Made by a program: the position numbers and the translations under genes
Part shown: positions 56,601 through 59,484 of the stretch, in pieces
Numbering within the stretch: position 1 is the stretch's first letter
How the letters are laid out: each line of letters starts with the position of its first letter
Assembly: GCA_032718565.1 (NCBI GenBank)
Contig: JAVGVS010000001.1
Span: 5,554,495-5,618,494, forward strand
DNA from: Distichodus sexfasciatus
Lineage: Eukaryota; Chordata; Actinopteri; Characiformes; Distichodontidae
DNA length: 64,000 nucleotides
Direction: 5' to 3'
Notes under the pieces: model-generated
Seen by the model: only the letters and a program-made list of their open reading frames with translations
Databases searched by the model: none
What the model was told of the DNA's origin: nothing

Positions 56601-59307
56601 CACACCCCCCCCCTCCCAAATTAATTTAATCCGTTCTTACATAACTTACATCTGTATGAATATCATACACCCACCATTAAGGCTTGGTAGTACGACTGTA
56701 AATCAATACCACAATTATAAAACCTTTCCTCTGATTATGATATATTTCTCTTTAGTGCTTCAGGGAAGAGGCATGTGTTTGGATATAGAAACACTGAGCT
56801 TTGAAAAGGGAATTAGCAGTGGAGACATCAGGCTTTATTTTTCCTGCCCTAAAAAAATCTGTAGGAGGTGCTATTGTTGCTAACAATTCACTAATTCTAA
56901 TGGGAACTTTAGAGAATGCCGTGGAGTCATATGTAAGTCCCTAAAGGCTTTTATTAATTGTTAGCCACATTAGCATCTCAAATAGAATTTTTGGCTAGAT
57001 GCCCCTTTGAATAAATGGGCTAAGCTGAAAACCTGGCAGGACTTTTACTTGAAGTTGCACATGACTAAACACTGAACAATTTTATGGGGACAGGTCATGA
57101 GTGCATGCGCTGTGAAAAATATTAATCAAATTAGACATGAGCAAGTTTAACATAATGAGATGTTCATCAGTTTAGACAAAATTGGAAAAACGCAACACGT
57201 TTGGGGTGGTGGTGCAATCATCTAAGTGACTAAAACTCTGCATTGGTGATCATAAGATTGGATGTTTGAAGCCCAGGAACCACAAGGCTCTTAACCTCAA
57301 GTTGCTCCAGGGAGACTGTCCCTGTGGAGCATCTGCTAAACGCCATAGTTGTAAATGTTAAGCCCAAATTGCACCACAGATCATATATTCCATTATCTGA
57401 AAACAAATGGACAGTAAAATATCAGCAAATGTGTTAATAGTTCGCCTCTTGTCACAAAAAGTAAAAGGTACTCAGGAACTAAAAATAGCAACATAGAGGG
57501 TGTAGCACTCTGTCCTGTCCTGTGAAGGTTTACTGTGAGAGAAGCAAGATGACACCAAGGTGGGGGGAGAGGAAGGGTGGAGGGGAGAAGGAGAGCGAGA
57601 TCTAGGCTTACATTACCATGTCAGTGCTACACTGTGATACCGATGATGACAACACAGTCAGAAACCATGAATAAACCAGTTAAGGGAACTCTCCTCCTCC
57701 CACTGGCTGACAAACAAGAATATGGTTCTGTCTTATTGTCTCCTTAACAATAACTCTCCAATTTTTCTACTGCATATTTTTTGTTATTAGTAATTCTTAA
57801 GAACCAATTCTCTTTTCTTTATAGGTCACTACTTAAATGTATGGAGCACCAGGCAGAAGCCAGAATTTTAAACCCAGCACACCTCAGCCACCAACATGCC
57901 CTACACGCATAATCAAAATGATGCAACGTGCACTTGGCATGTCAGCGTTGCATGGCCACAGCATGGCAAAAAAAACAGTTCTCTCTCCTGTAATCCTGTT
58001 AAGGGGATGTGAGGGGACCTCAGGACTTTGCTCTGTCCCCCTACTGCGTGCTAACGTAATTAGATTCTTCCACTTCCTCTCCTTTTGTCCCTCACTACTG
58101 ACAAGTGAGAACATCCTCATGCAACTAGCTGAGCATTTTGGCTATTCATATCCTCAGGTACTACGCTTAACCTTTCCTTAATGCACATTTGATATAACAA
58201 TGTGATATTTCTAGCACACAGTACATAAAAGCTGATAGAAATTAGCGTGCTGGTTAGATGCTGTATATTCTTCAACTTTGAGTGACACACTGGCTTCCAT
58301 GTTGCCACAATGAAGAATACCAGCATCTGATCTCACTCTCTCACCAGATCCTGCCGTGAAGATGGAAAAACTCTTTCCCCTCTGTTCCCTCAGAGTTAGC
58401 CAGCCCCCTGGGCGCGGGGTAGAGAAAACACACACACACCCCTCAGAGTTAGGCATACCCTAAAGCAGACTTGCCCGATCATAAGCCACGGGCACATGGT
58501 GTGAAACACACTGCAGTAAGACAGCCCACTTGTCTATTTTACACACACCTTTCTCCTAAGCTCCACTCGTTTCTATAGGCTCATGACACAACAGAAACAT
58601 TACACTGAGAAGCACCAGTGGCTTCTTCATTATGATTGGAGATAATGTCCCAGAACTACAGACGTGCTGTATATAAAAGACTCTATAAAGCAAGAACCAT
58701 CAATTTAGATAACACCGATGCCCTGAAGCATTTCATGATTTGGAAAAAAAAATCTAAATCATAACCCTAGAAATTAAGTCTCAAATACTCAATACAGAGG
58801 CCTTTATAACGAAATACACTATACTTTCGATGCAAAATATAGTCAGGAAAACATTAGATGTTACAAGCCAATTGTGTTTCTAAAAAGAAATCAATAGTCT
58901 AATTTTCTCCTTGTCATTACAAATAGGAAAATGTTTCTGTTACACAGAGCCACAGATGTCTTACCCATTCTTGATTACATCAGGTCCTCGGTGTACATGA
59001 CCTGTAAAGACAGGCAGAAGTCTTAAGGAACACGGTCTATTCCTTGTAAACTCATTTATAAATTACAATTCACTTTTTAGCGTTTAAATGACTTCAAAGT
59101 ATAAAGTGTACAGTTCGCAGACTGTTGCCACTGATGAGCTGGAACTCTTACAGCAGCTTTACAGGATGCTGGTTTACACACACACCCGAAGTCACACAGC
59201 CTACACACAGCTGCACCTTTGTTATTATAGCCTTCTCCTGCGTGATGTTAATGGCTGACGATAATCAGTCTAAAGCTTGTTTTGTGGAGAACAGACTTAC
59301 CCGCCAT
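1407..59307 (-). CDS. myo3b: myo3b, class III myosin with N-terminal kinase (31 exons, 3' end outside the window)
   Basis: Class III myosins are actin-based motors fused to a Ste20-like protein kinase. They act at the tips of actin protrusions in photoreceptors and inner-ear hair cells (family knowledge). Thirty-one minus-strand exons, each bounded by AG and GT and consistent in phase, join into one open frame of 1183 codons plus one base. Residues 1-41 are a leader, about 42-308 the kinase, about 360-1060 the motor, 1074-1120 two IQ motifs, and 1128-1183 the start of the tail. Every kinase and motor signature is present, so the product looks active. The tail continues past the left edge. MYO3B rather than MYO3A is chosen from paralogue-type residues such as VVKFYGMFYK, HNNRIIHRDVKGNN and VVLRTSENKLLQQL. 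The exons are listed separately. Confidence 0.95.
1505..2602. other. myo3b intron 30
   Basis: CA-rich tract at 1550-1640, TC-rich tracts at 1820-1840 and 2320-2428. No other feature seen. Confidence 0.6.
1550..1640. repeat. imperfect (CA)n tract
   Basis: CA-rich sequence with interspersed A and G, in intron 30. Confidence 0.85.
2603..2654 (-). CDS. myo3b: myo3b exon 30, putative tail exon
   Basis: A 52-base exon candidate with acceptor CCCTCCTTAG and donor GTAAGA. It continues the exon 29 phase without stops as T-T-A-L-K-E-E-A-Q-T-V-Q-S-L-K-R (1135-1150). No family match is recognised, because the class III tail is poorly conserved. Support is splice signals, phase and reading frame only; it could be spurious. 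Confidence 0.6.
3638..3895 (+). mobile_element. CA-embedded GTCCCCACAA element, copy 1
   Basis: Begins TGTATTACTATCTTTGTGAG after a CA tract and ends AGGTCCCCACAATGCGATAAATAC before another CA tract. Shares both ends and an internal AAAGTGATTTTAGGGGA with 41718-41824. Contains a telomere-like CCTAACCCTAACCTTAACC at about 3720-3739. Confidence 0.7.
4175..4540 (+). mobile_element. SINE-like family A copy, full length
   Basis: tRNA-like head with box A (TGGTGCAGTGGTTAG) and box B (GGTTCGATCC), a conserved body (TCCTCCCATAGTCC, GGTGAATCTAAATTGGCCCC, CTGCGACCCTGACAGGGATT) and a tail ending AATGAATG. Confidence 0.85.
6428..6462 (-). other. potential G-quadruplex motif
   Basis: The minus strand (the transcribed RNA sense) has at least four GGG runs separated by 1-5 bases, as GGGAGGGAGGG twice around ACGGA. 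It lies in intron 29. Structure is inferred from pattern only. Confidence 0.6.
7041..7121 (-). CDS. myo3b: myo3b exon 29 (IQ2 and partial IQ3)
   Basis: Residues 1108-1133 with split codons. Completes IQ2 (IQS-A-WRGYVAR) and encodes a basic helix KQVKRERERA followed by AVQIQS, the start of a third IQ whose RGxxxR half is not in the next exon identified. The acceptor is preceded by more than 600 bases of pyrimidine-rich intron. Donor GTACTG. Confidence 0.94.
7122..7855 (-). other. myo3b intron 28, dominated by a polypyrimidine tract
   Basis: About 7122-7742 on the plus strand is almost pure A/G (GAGAGA, GAAAG, GGGAGA), so the transcribed strand product is a >600-base C/U tract running into the exon 29 acceptor. 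It creates a 308-codon Ser/Leu/Phe-rich ORF that is an artefact. The tract could form triplex (H-DNA). Confidence 0.9.
7856..8018 (-). CDS. myo3b: myo3b exon 28 (lever arm, IQ1)
   Basis: Residues 1053-1106 plus one base. Encodes VFLKYYHVEQLNLLLREV, IQ1 (VVVLQAYTKGWLGARRYRR, about 1074-1092) and the first half of IQ2 (AVIIQS). IQ motifs bind calmodulin-type light chains. Donor GTACAG. Confidence 0.97.
8019..8500. other. myo3b intron 27
   Basis: Includes a G10-(AG)n-A13 stretch at 8270-8315 followed by further purine-rich sequence to 8390. Nothing else seen. Confidence 0.7.
8501..8612 (-). CDS. myo3b: myo3b exon 27 (converter)
   Basis: Residues 1016-1052. Begins YYYLAFRAHQMPE, continues TVAILQRAKLDNWMLGKTK; this is the converter ending with the conserved LGKTK before the lever arm. 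Donor GTGCAC is weak. A 5.2 kb intron precedes it. Confidence 0.96.
8757..8900 (-). mobile_element. SINE-like family B copy, partial
   Basis: Contains ACCCATCCGTGAGGGAGCAG, GGGGACGGTA and TTTACCAGTCCGGGATTTGA. Degraded at both ends; directly abuts a family C copy. Confidence 0.75.
8905..9078 (-). mobile_element. family C copy
   Basis: TTTAGCAGATGTTCTTATCT, GGGTCTTGCTCAGGGACCC, ending ATCCTAACCACTAGACCACA. Confidence 0.75.
9080..9290 (-). mobile_element. family D copy
   Basis: ACAATTCAATTTGACTTATA, GCACTCTTAACAACAG, CAAAGTGCTTTACAA, then AAAAACTCCCTCTAGTAGG and CCATCCTCCTCTGGGCGACC. Shared with 30636-30850 and, as a short end, 33309-33399. Confidence 0.7.
9955..10023 (-). mobile_element. family C head fragment
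   Basis: CAGACTTGAACCCACAACCT followed by ATCCTACCACTAGATCG, a reversed tRNA-like head. Confidence 0.55.
10250..10330 (+). mobile_element. family C head fragment
   Basis: GGTGGTATAGTGGTACACAG and AGAGGTTGTGGGTTCAAGTC, a box A/box B-like head only. Confidence 0.55.
10435..10600 (-). mobile_element. SINE-like family B copy, partial
   Basis: Starts AGTGAGTGATTATTTGTCAT and continues through CAGCACAGCACACAGGGCAC to GAGTACCTCAGTAGTACC; the tRNA-like head is missing. Confidence 0.8.
13767..13972 (-). CDS. myo3b: myo3b exon 26 (motor actin-binding and SH helices)
   Basis: Residues 947-1014 with a split codon; 206 bases. Encodes PHFVRCIKPND, the universal myosin HFVRCIKPN motif, then QLRYTGILETVNIRRQGYSHR, the SH1/SH2 helix region, and the start of the converter. 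Donor is GTAGAA. Confidence 0.98.
13973..14780. other. myo3b intron 25
   Basis: Holds one family B SINE (14211-14403) and otherwise AT-rich sequence. Confidence 0.7.
14211..14403 (-). mobile_element. SINE-like family B copy with internal deletion
   Basis: AAAGTGAGTGATTATTTGTC to GTTACGCCACCAGCTGC; contains GGATTCGAACCTGCG (box B) and lacks the ACGGTACC middle. Confidence 0.85.
14781..14858 (-). CDS. myo3b: myo3b exon 25 (loop 2 end and following helix)
   Basis: Residues 921-946, 78 bases, phase 0. Encodes RHPEETTNMRRQTVASYFR, nearly identical to the MYO3B sequence; it includes the threonines flanking loop 2. Donor GTGAGT. Confidence 0.96.
14859..16646. other. myo3b intron 24
   Basis: About 1.8 kb in which I see no repeat family, RNA gene or exon. 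Confidence 0.6.
16647..16726 (-). CDS. myo3b: myo3b exon 24 (loop 2 insert)
   Basis: Residues 895-920, 80 bases. In the phase forced by exons 23 and 25 it reads N-L-A-T-S-R-A-R-V-T-A-A-S-R-S-L-P-P, a basic Ser/Thr-rich segment matching the loop 2 insert of MYO3B. Loop 2 contacts actin and is a phosphorylation target in class III myosins (family knowledge). Acceptor TTTACAAG, donor GTCAGC. The longer ORF here is in another frame and is spurious. Confidence 0.9.
17891..18104 (+). mobile_element. SINE-like family A copy, head-truncated
   Basis: Starts at the GGTGCTCCAGTTTCCTCCC body and runs to CATCAGGGATTAAGCTAATGAATG. The tRNA-like head is missing. Confidence 0.8.
18899..19130 (-). mobile_element. 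SINE-like family B copy
   Basis: From AAAGTGAGTGATTATTCGTC to CCGTTACACTACCGACGGCC, with the CCAGTCCGGGATTCAAATTT head region. Confidence 0.85.
21576..21834 (-). mobile_element. SINE-like family B copy
   Basis: From AAGTGAGTGATTATTTTTCA to TGTTACGCTAGCAACAGTTG, with GGGACTTGAACCAGCAAC. Confidence 0.85.
22843..23173 (-). mobile_element. SINE-like family A copy, full length
   Basis: Minus orientation: tail CATTCATTATCC at the left, box B as GGATCGAACC and head CTACCCACTGCGCCA at the right. Confidence 0.85.
24631..24760 (-). CDS. myo3b: myo3b exon 23 (motor, before loop 2)
   Basis: Residues 851-893 plus one base. Encodes GFLEKNRDTLPADIVV and LRTSENKLLQQLFSSPLT, a MYO3B-type sequence. Followed by a 7.9 kb intron. 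Confidence 0.97.
24941..25029 (-). CDS. myo3b: myo3b exon 22 (motor lower 50K)
   Basis: Residues 822-850, 89 bases. Reads KFEDNLRYKYFWRPKR then ELSFGIQHYAGK, the conserved F.I.HYAG.V segment. Donor GTAAAC. Confidence 0.97.
25170..25323 (-). CDS. myo3b: myo3b exon 21 (motor lower 50K)
   Basis: Residues 770-820 plus one base. Encodes MEYQSEDID, VEYEDNRPILDMFLQKP and GLLSLLDEESRFPQATDQT, the relay-loop and lower 50K region. Donor GTAACA. Confidence 0.98.
25795..25824. repeat. (GT)n microsatellite
   Basis: About 14 GT units. Confidence 0.95.
26168..26619. mobile_element. candidate non-autonomous TIR transposon (hAT-like?)
   Basis: Left end TTAGAGGTGGACTGATAT and the reverse complement of the right end CTAAGGTTCGACCGATTA are imperfect inverted repeats, and both subterminal regions repeat ATCGG/CGATA words. 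No transposase is seen. The superfamily assignment is a guess. Confidence 0.55.
26620..26700. repeat. (AT)n microsatellite, about 80 bp
   Basis: An almost pure AT dinucleotide run followed by CACACACA. It borders the TIR-like element. Confidence 0.95.
27078..27225 (-). CDS. myo3b: myo3b exon 20 (motor switch II and relay helix)
   Basis: Residues 721-769. Contains switch II D-I-F-G-F-E at 732-737 and the relay helix FEQLCINIANEQIQFYF, ending HIFALEQ. Acceptor TTTGAAG, donor GTGAGA. Confidence 0.98.
27226..28724. other. myo3b intron 19
   Basis: About 1.5 kb, AT-rich, with no recognised repeat or exon. Confidence 0.6.
28725..28935 (-). CDS. myo3b: myo3b exon 19 (motor 50K)
   Basis: Residues 651-719 with split codons; the longest coding exon (211 bases). 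Encodes CIGPEELQEALTSHCV, TRGETIIR and DVRDAMSKALYGRLFSWIV, the last being the helix before the relay region. Donor GTAAGG. Confidence 0.98.
29090..29216 (-). CDS. myo3b: myo3b exon 18 (motor upper 50K)
   Basis: Residues 608-649 plus one base. Encodes VYRILAAILNTGNIEF, typical of class III motors, and SQHQTDKSEVPN, a close match to MYO3B. Donor GTGAGA. Confidence 0.97.
29369..29483 (-). CDS. myo3b: myo3b exon 17 (motor upper 50K)
   Basis: Residues 570-607, 115 bases. Reads YIDSANGKVMQDIVSS and DAIQDCFRIIGFSEE, matching the ...F.AIQ.CF.IIGF segment of MYO3B. Donor GTGCAG is weak. Confidence 0.94.
29528..29572. repeat. (TTTGAC)n hexanucleotide repeat
   Basis: About four perfect GACTTT units plus degenerate ones in the short intron between exons 16 and 17. 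Confidence 0.8.
29602..29700 (-). CDS. myo3b: myo3b exon 16 (motor upper 50K)
   Basis: Residues 537-568 with split codons. Encodes G-E-K-N-F-H-I-F-Y-Y-I-Y-A-G-L, the myosin-conserved ERNFHIFY-like segment, then a lineage-variable loop. Donor GTTTGA. Confidence 0.96.
29864..30066 (-). CDS. myo3b: myo3b exon 15 (motor switch I)
   Basis: Residues 469-535 with a split codon. Encodes NPLVEAFGNACT and switch I NDNSSRFGK at 496-504, then EYLLEKSRVIKQA. Donor is GTAAGA. Confidence 0.98.
30199..30282 (-). CDS. myo3b: myo3b exon 14 (motor P-loop)
   Basis: Residues 441-468, 84 bases. Contains the ATP-binding P-loop GESGAGKT at 446-453, followed by ESAHLIVQHLTFLGK. All P-loop residues are intact. Confidence 0.98.
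30388..30540 (+). mobile_element. family C copy, complete
   Basis: GGTGGCCTAGTGGTAGAACA head, GTTGTGGGTTTAAATC box B region, and the 3' end GTCGCTCTGGATAAGAGCAT CTGCTAAATAC. The 3' end resembles the conserved end of fish V-SINEs (from memory). Confidence 0.8.
30541..30632 (-). mobile_element. family C fragment facing the previous copy
   Basis: GTCCTTGTTCAGGGTCCCAG and CAGACTTGAACCCACAATCT; inverted relative to the adjacent copy. Confidence 0.65.
30636..30850 (-). mobile_element. family D copy, diverged
   Basis: ACTCAATTTTATTTGTATAG CGC, GAAAAACTCTCTCTGCAG, GAGGAGCCAAGACTCG and CCTCCTCTGGGTGAAACC. Confidence 0.65.
31002..31106 (-). CDS. myo3b: myo3b exon 13 (motor)
   Basis: Residues 406-440, 105 bases. 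Encodes NPPHIFATADAAYQGM, the purine-binding/HIFA.AD region preceding the P-loop. Donor is GTACCA. Confidence 0.96.
31107..31573. other. myo3b intron 12
   Basis: No feature recognised in this AT-rich stretch. Confidence 0.6.
31574..31690 (-). CDS. myo3b: myo3b exon 12 (motor N-terminal subdomain)
   Basis: Residues 367-405, 117 bases, phase 0. Encodes LQKRYSGLQIYTYVGDILIALNP, the myosin start motif with the conserved G-(D/S)-I-L-(I/V)-A-(L/V)-N-P, then NLYSPQ. Donor GTCAGT. Confidence 0.97.
31691..32518. other. myo3b intron 11
   Basis: Holds a truncated family A SINE (31990-32200); the rest is unremarkable. Confidence 0.65.
31990..32200 (-). mobile_element. SINE-like family A copy, head-truncated
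   Basis: Begins with CATTCATTCATTCATTCTCC and ends in the CATGCTTTTGGACTG body; the head is absent. Confidence 0.82.
32519..32603 (-). CDS. myo3b: myo3b exon 11 (kinase-motor linker)
   Basis: Residues 339-366, 85 bases. Starts HERINTRK (HERMHTRR in human) and ends ADDDLVNLELLDE, the acidic lead-in to the motor. Acceptor TTTTCCAG; donor GTTAGA. Confidence 0.93.
33247..33506 (-). mobile_element. SINE-like family B copy interrupted by a family D insertion
   Basis: The copy runs from AGTAAGTGATTATTTGTCAT to CACCACAACGAAA, is interrupted at about 33309-33399, then resumes ATCTCTGCATTTGACTCATC to CGTTACGGTACACTGC. Confidence 0.85.
33309..33399 (+). mobile_element. family D 3' end, nested insertion with (AATTG)n tail
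   Basis: TGTAAAGTGCTTTGTGACAA, then TTGTTAAGAGCGCTATATAA and five AATTG units. The same end is present, reverse-complemented, at 9084-9155. A short 3' piece with a simple-repeat tail suggests 5'-truncated retrotransposition. Confidence 0.75.
35139..35362 (-). mobile_element. SINE-like family B copy
   Basis: From GCAAGTGATTACTTGCCATT to GTTACGCTACCAACTGCCC, with CTCGGATTCAAACTGGCAAC. Confidence 0.85.
35933..36088 (-). CDS. myo3b: myo3b exon 10 (kinase C-lobe end)
   Basis: Residues 287-337 with split codons. Encodes CLIKDFETRPSVTHLLEHPFI, containing the conserved kinase subdomain XI arginine, then a charged linker ending in Q-E-Q-Q-E-V-G-C-R-T-R-T. Donor is GTACAT. Confidence 0.95.
36089..39115. 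other. myo3b intron 9
   Basis: Two (CA)n tracts (37783-37808, 38022-38050) and a GA tract (38441-38525). Otherwise no repeat or exon recognised. Confidence 0.6.
38022..38050. repeat. (CA)n microsatellite
   Basis: About 14 CA units in intron 9. Confidence 0.92.
39116..39181 (-). CDS. myo3b: myo3b exon 9 (kinase, short exon)
   Basis: A 66-base exon reading N-P-S-P-T-L-R-H-P-D-Q-W-C-R-S-F-S-H-F-I-A (265-285) with a split codon at each end. It matches the vertebrate NPPPTL..PEKWC..F..FIS segment and fits the phases of exons 8 and 10 exactly. Acceptor follows TGTTTTGCCTGCAG; donor is GTGAGT. No long ORF covers it; it was found by phase and motif. Confidence 0.92.
40034..40588. mobile_element. 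internally deleted Tc1/mariner element with transposase C-terminal remnant
   Basis: Terminal inverted repeats of about 40 bases (CACTACCAGTCAAAAGTTTG at the left, its reverse complement at the right) are flanked by TA, the Tc1/mariner target duplication. At 40191-40385 on the minus strand a 64-codon frame reads VWDEMDRRVKAK, HLWELLQDCWK, RMPRVCKAVIKAKGG, the C-terminal end of Tc1-like transposase. The DDE catalytic core is missing, so the element is defective. Confidence 0.93.
41651..41722. repeat. compound (TC)n-(CA)n microsatellite
   Basis: About 18 TC units at 41656-41688 run into CA units up to the copy 2 element. Confidence 0.92.
41718..41824 (-). mobile_element. CA-embedded GTCCCCACAA element, copy 2 (short)
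   Basis: Inverted relative to copy 1, flanked by CA on the left and GT on the right. Reverse complement reads GTATTGCTATCTTTGTGAG, GTCCCCACAAAGG, AAAGTGATTTTAGGGGACA. It lacks the middle of copy 1. Confidence 0.7.
41825..41848. repeat. (GT)n microsatellite
   Basis: About 11 GT units on the other flank of the copy 2 element. Confidence 0.92.
43017..43150 (+). mobile_element. family C 3' part
   Basis: CCCTTGAGCAAGCCCCTTAA, then GTGAGTTGCTCTGGAAACGG and TGATAAATGCG. Confidence 0.65.
43856..44097 (-). mobile_element. SINE-like family B copy
   Basis: From TTAATGACTATTTGTCATTG to ATTACACGACCACCGCCC; the middle has TGCTCATGAGTACCTCAGTA. Confidence 0.82.
44638..44845 (-). mobile_element. family C copy
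   Basis: ACATTTAGCGAACACTCTCA, CAGTCTCCCTGGAGCAACCT, TTAAGGGTCTTGGTCAGGGG and a head end CTACCACAAGACCACC. Confidence 0.75.
45927..46056 (-). mobile_element. family C copy, partial
   Basis: CAACTCTTATCCGGACTGAC, GGACAGTCACCCTGGAGCAA and GCTTTGCTCAGGGGCC. Confidence 0.7.
47764..47909 (-). CDS. myo3b: myo3b exon 8 (kinase helix F)
   Basis: Residues 216-263 plus two bases. Encodes SYDARCDVWSLGITAIELADGDPP, the helix F region with the conserved DVWSLG, then EMHPVKALFKIP. Donor GTGAGA, acceptor CTGCAG. Followed by the longest intron in the gene (8.6 kb). Confidence 0.96.
47910..48907. other. myo3b intron 7
   Basis: AT-rich, with a (GA)n tract at 48822-48852 close to the weak exon 7 donor. Nothing else seen. 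Confidence 0.65.
48908..48984 (-). CDS. myo3b: myo3b exon 7 (kinase activation segment)
   Basis: Residues 191-215, 77 bases. Encodes the activation loop RRNTSVGTPFWMAPE, with threonines at 204 and 208; activation-loop threonines are autophosphorylation sites in class III and Ste20 kinases (family knowledge). The donor is GAG|GTCTGG, which departs from consensus at +3 and +4 and is weak for this gene. Confidence 0.95.
48985..49791. other. myo3b intron 6
   Basis: Has a (CA)n tract at 49453-49474. No other feature recognised. Confidence 0.65.
49792..49891 (-). CDS. myo3b: myo3b exon 6 (kinase catalytic loop)
   Basis: Residues 157-189 plus the first base of 190. Encodes the catalytic loop HRDVKGNN (H168-R169-D170) and the metal-binding DFG (188-190), whose glycine codon is split by the intron (donor GTAACG). 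All catalytic residues are intact. Confidence 0.97.
50130..50362 (+). mobile_element. SINE-like family B copy, opposite orientation
   Basis: The only plus-strand copy, showing the tRNA-like head first: AGTGGCGTAACGGTAGGG, then box B GGTTCGAATCC, ending CACAATGACAAATAATGACTC. Confidence 0.87.
50719..50974. mobile_element. foldback / MITE-like inverted repeat
   Basis: Arms of about 108 bases (50719-50826 and 50867-50974) are reverse complements with only a handful of mismatches, separated by about 40 bases. Outer ends are ATATGTGACC and GGTCACATAT. It has no coding capacity. The family is not recognised. Confidence 0.88.
51908..52012 (-). CDS. myo3b: myo3b exon 5 (kinase, helices D/E)
   Basis: Residues 122-156, 105 bases, phase 0 in and out. 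Begins LCNGGSVTDL, the post-hinge motif of Ste20-like class III myosin kinases, and ends in the ISYILCGALL helix. Acceptor follows a CT-rich tract; donor is GTAAGA. Confidence 0.95.
52013..52427. other. myo3b intron 4
   Basis: Short intron with a small GA tract next to the exon 5 acceptor; nothing else seen. Confidence 0.65.
52428..52562 (-). CDS. myo3b: myo3b exon 4 (kinase helix C and hinge)
   Basis: Residues 77-121, 135 bases. Encodes the helix C segment DEEIEAEYNIL, which carries the glutamate that pairs with K70, and the strand 4/5-hinge segment GGQLWLVLE. The NVVKFYGMFYK stretch is MYO3B-like. The intron after exon 3 is only 86 bases (52563-52648). Confidence 0.95.
52649..52832 (-). 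CDS. myo3b: myo3b exon 3 (kinase N-lobe)
   Basis: Residues 16-76, 184 bases, donor GTAAGG. Contains Met28 (start of the widely conserved part), the glycine-rich ATP loop GKGTYG at 48-53 and the catalytic lysine K70 in AAVKILDP. This exon and exon 2 are separated by a 6.1 kb intron. Phase out is 0. Confidence 0.95.
54173..54440 (+). mobile_element. SINE-like family A copy, tail-truncated
   Basis: Starts GGTGGCGCAGTGGTTAGCGC and reaches GCCCAGGGTTGGTCCCCGTC. Box B is degraded (GGTTTGTTCTC). Confidence 0.83.
54952..55132 (-). mobile_element. family C copy
   Basis: TTACATTTAGCAGATGCTCT, CTCCCTGTAGCAACCCGAGG, GGATTCATACCCCCAATC and TCTTAGACCACTGCACCGCC. Confidence 0.78.
57206..57360 (+). mobile_element. 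family C copy
   Basis: GGTGGTGGTGCAATCATCTA head, GTTGCTCCAGGGAGACTGTC and GGAGCATCTGCTAAACGCC end. Confidence 0.75.
58965..59001 (-). CDS. myo3b: myo3b exon 2 (N-terminal leader)
   Basis: A 37-base exon with a strong acceptor (CTGCCTGTCTTTACAG) and donor GTAAGA. In the frame set by exon 3 it reads H-V-H-R-G-P-D-V-I-K-N-G (residues 4-15 with split codons), without stops. No domain is recognised. The other two frames contain stops, and one of them ends the overlapping upstream ORF. Confidence 0.75.
59301..59307 (-). CDS. myo3b: myo3b exon 1, coding part (start codon)
   Basis: ATG GCG G followed by the donor GTAAGT. This ATG has G at -3 and G at +4, a good initiation context. It joins in phase to exon 2 to give M-A-G-H-V-H-R-G. 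It was chosen because the spliced frame upstream of the conserved Met28 stays open back to it, and an LYGL motif between the two is shared with human MYO3B, implying that upstream residues are translated. The 5' UTR extends to higher coordinates; its start is unknown. An out-of-frame ATG lies 16 bases upstream. Met28 in exon 3 is the alternative start. Confidence 0.72.
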
Positions 59308-59344
59308 AGCCGTTTCCTACCATAGTAGTCGGTGTGATTTTGAA

Positions 59345-59470
59345 GGCATCCTAGCCTCGAGCTTAATAATTAACCGGAACTTGATAAGTGCCTGCGCGCG
59401 CGACCTGCCGAGGGGAAGCGCCTCGCGCACCTGAGCACGCTCGCGCCGGTGCACAGTTACAATCATCAGC
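59345..59470 (-). promoter_or_regulatory. putative myo3b promoter / 5' UTR, CpG-rich block
   Basis: About 65 bases at 59391-59455 hold around a dozen CpGs, including CGCGCGCG, in an otherwise CpG-poor region, just upstream of the first coding exon. An E-box-like CACCTG and an AT-rich stretch lie nearby. No convincing TATA box was seen. The transcription start cannot be placed. Confidence 0.45.
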
Positions 59471-59484
59471 CACAATGCACAGAG

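Larger units (their letters stand above)
52833..58964. other. myo3b intron 2
   Basis: 6.1 kb, with a family A SINE (54173-54440) and family C copies (54952-55132, 57206-57360). No coding exon could be supported. Confidence 0.6.

Noticed and set aside
1407..59307. Assignment as MYO3A
   Set aside because: Kinase, loop 2 and lever sequences match MYO3B-type residues (for example FYGMFYK, LRTSENKLLQQL, VLQAYTKGWLGARRY) rather than the MYO3A versions.
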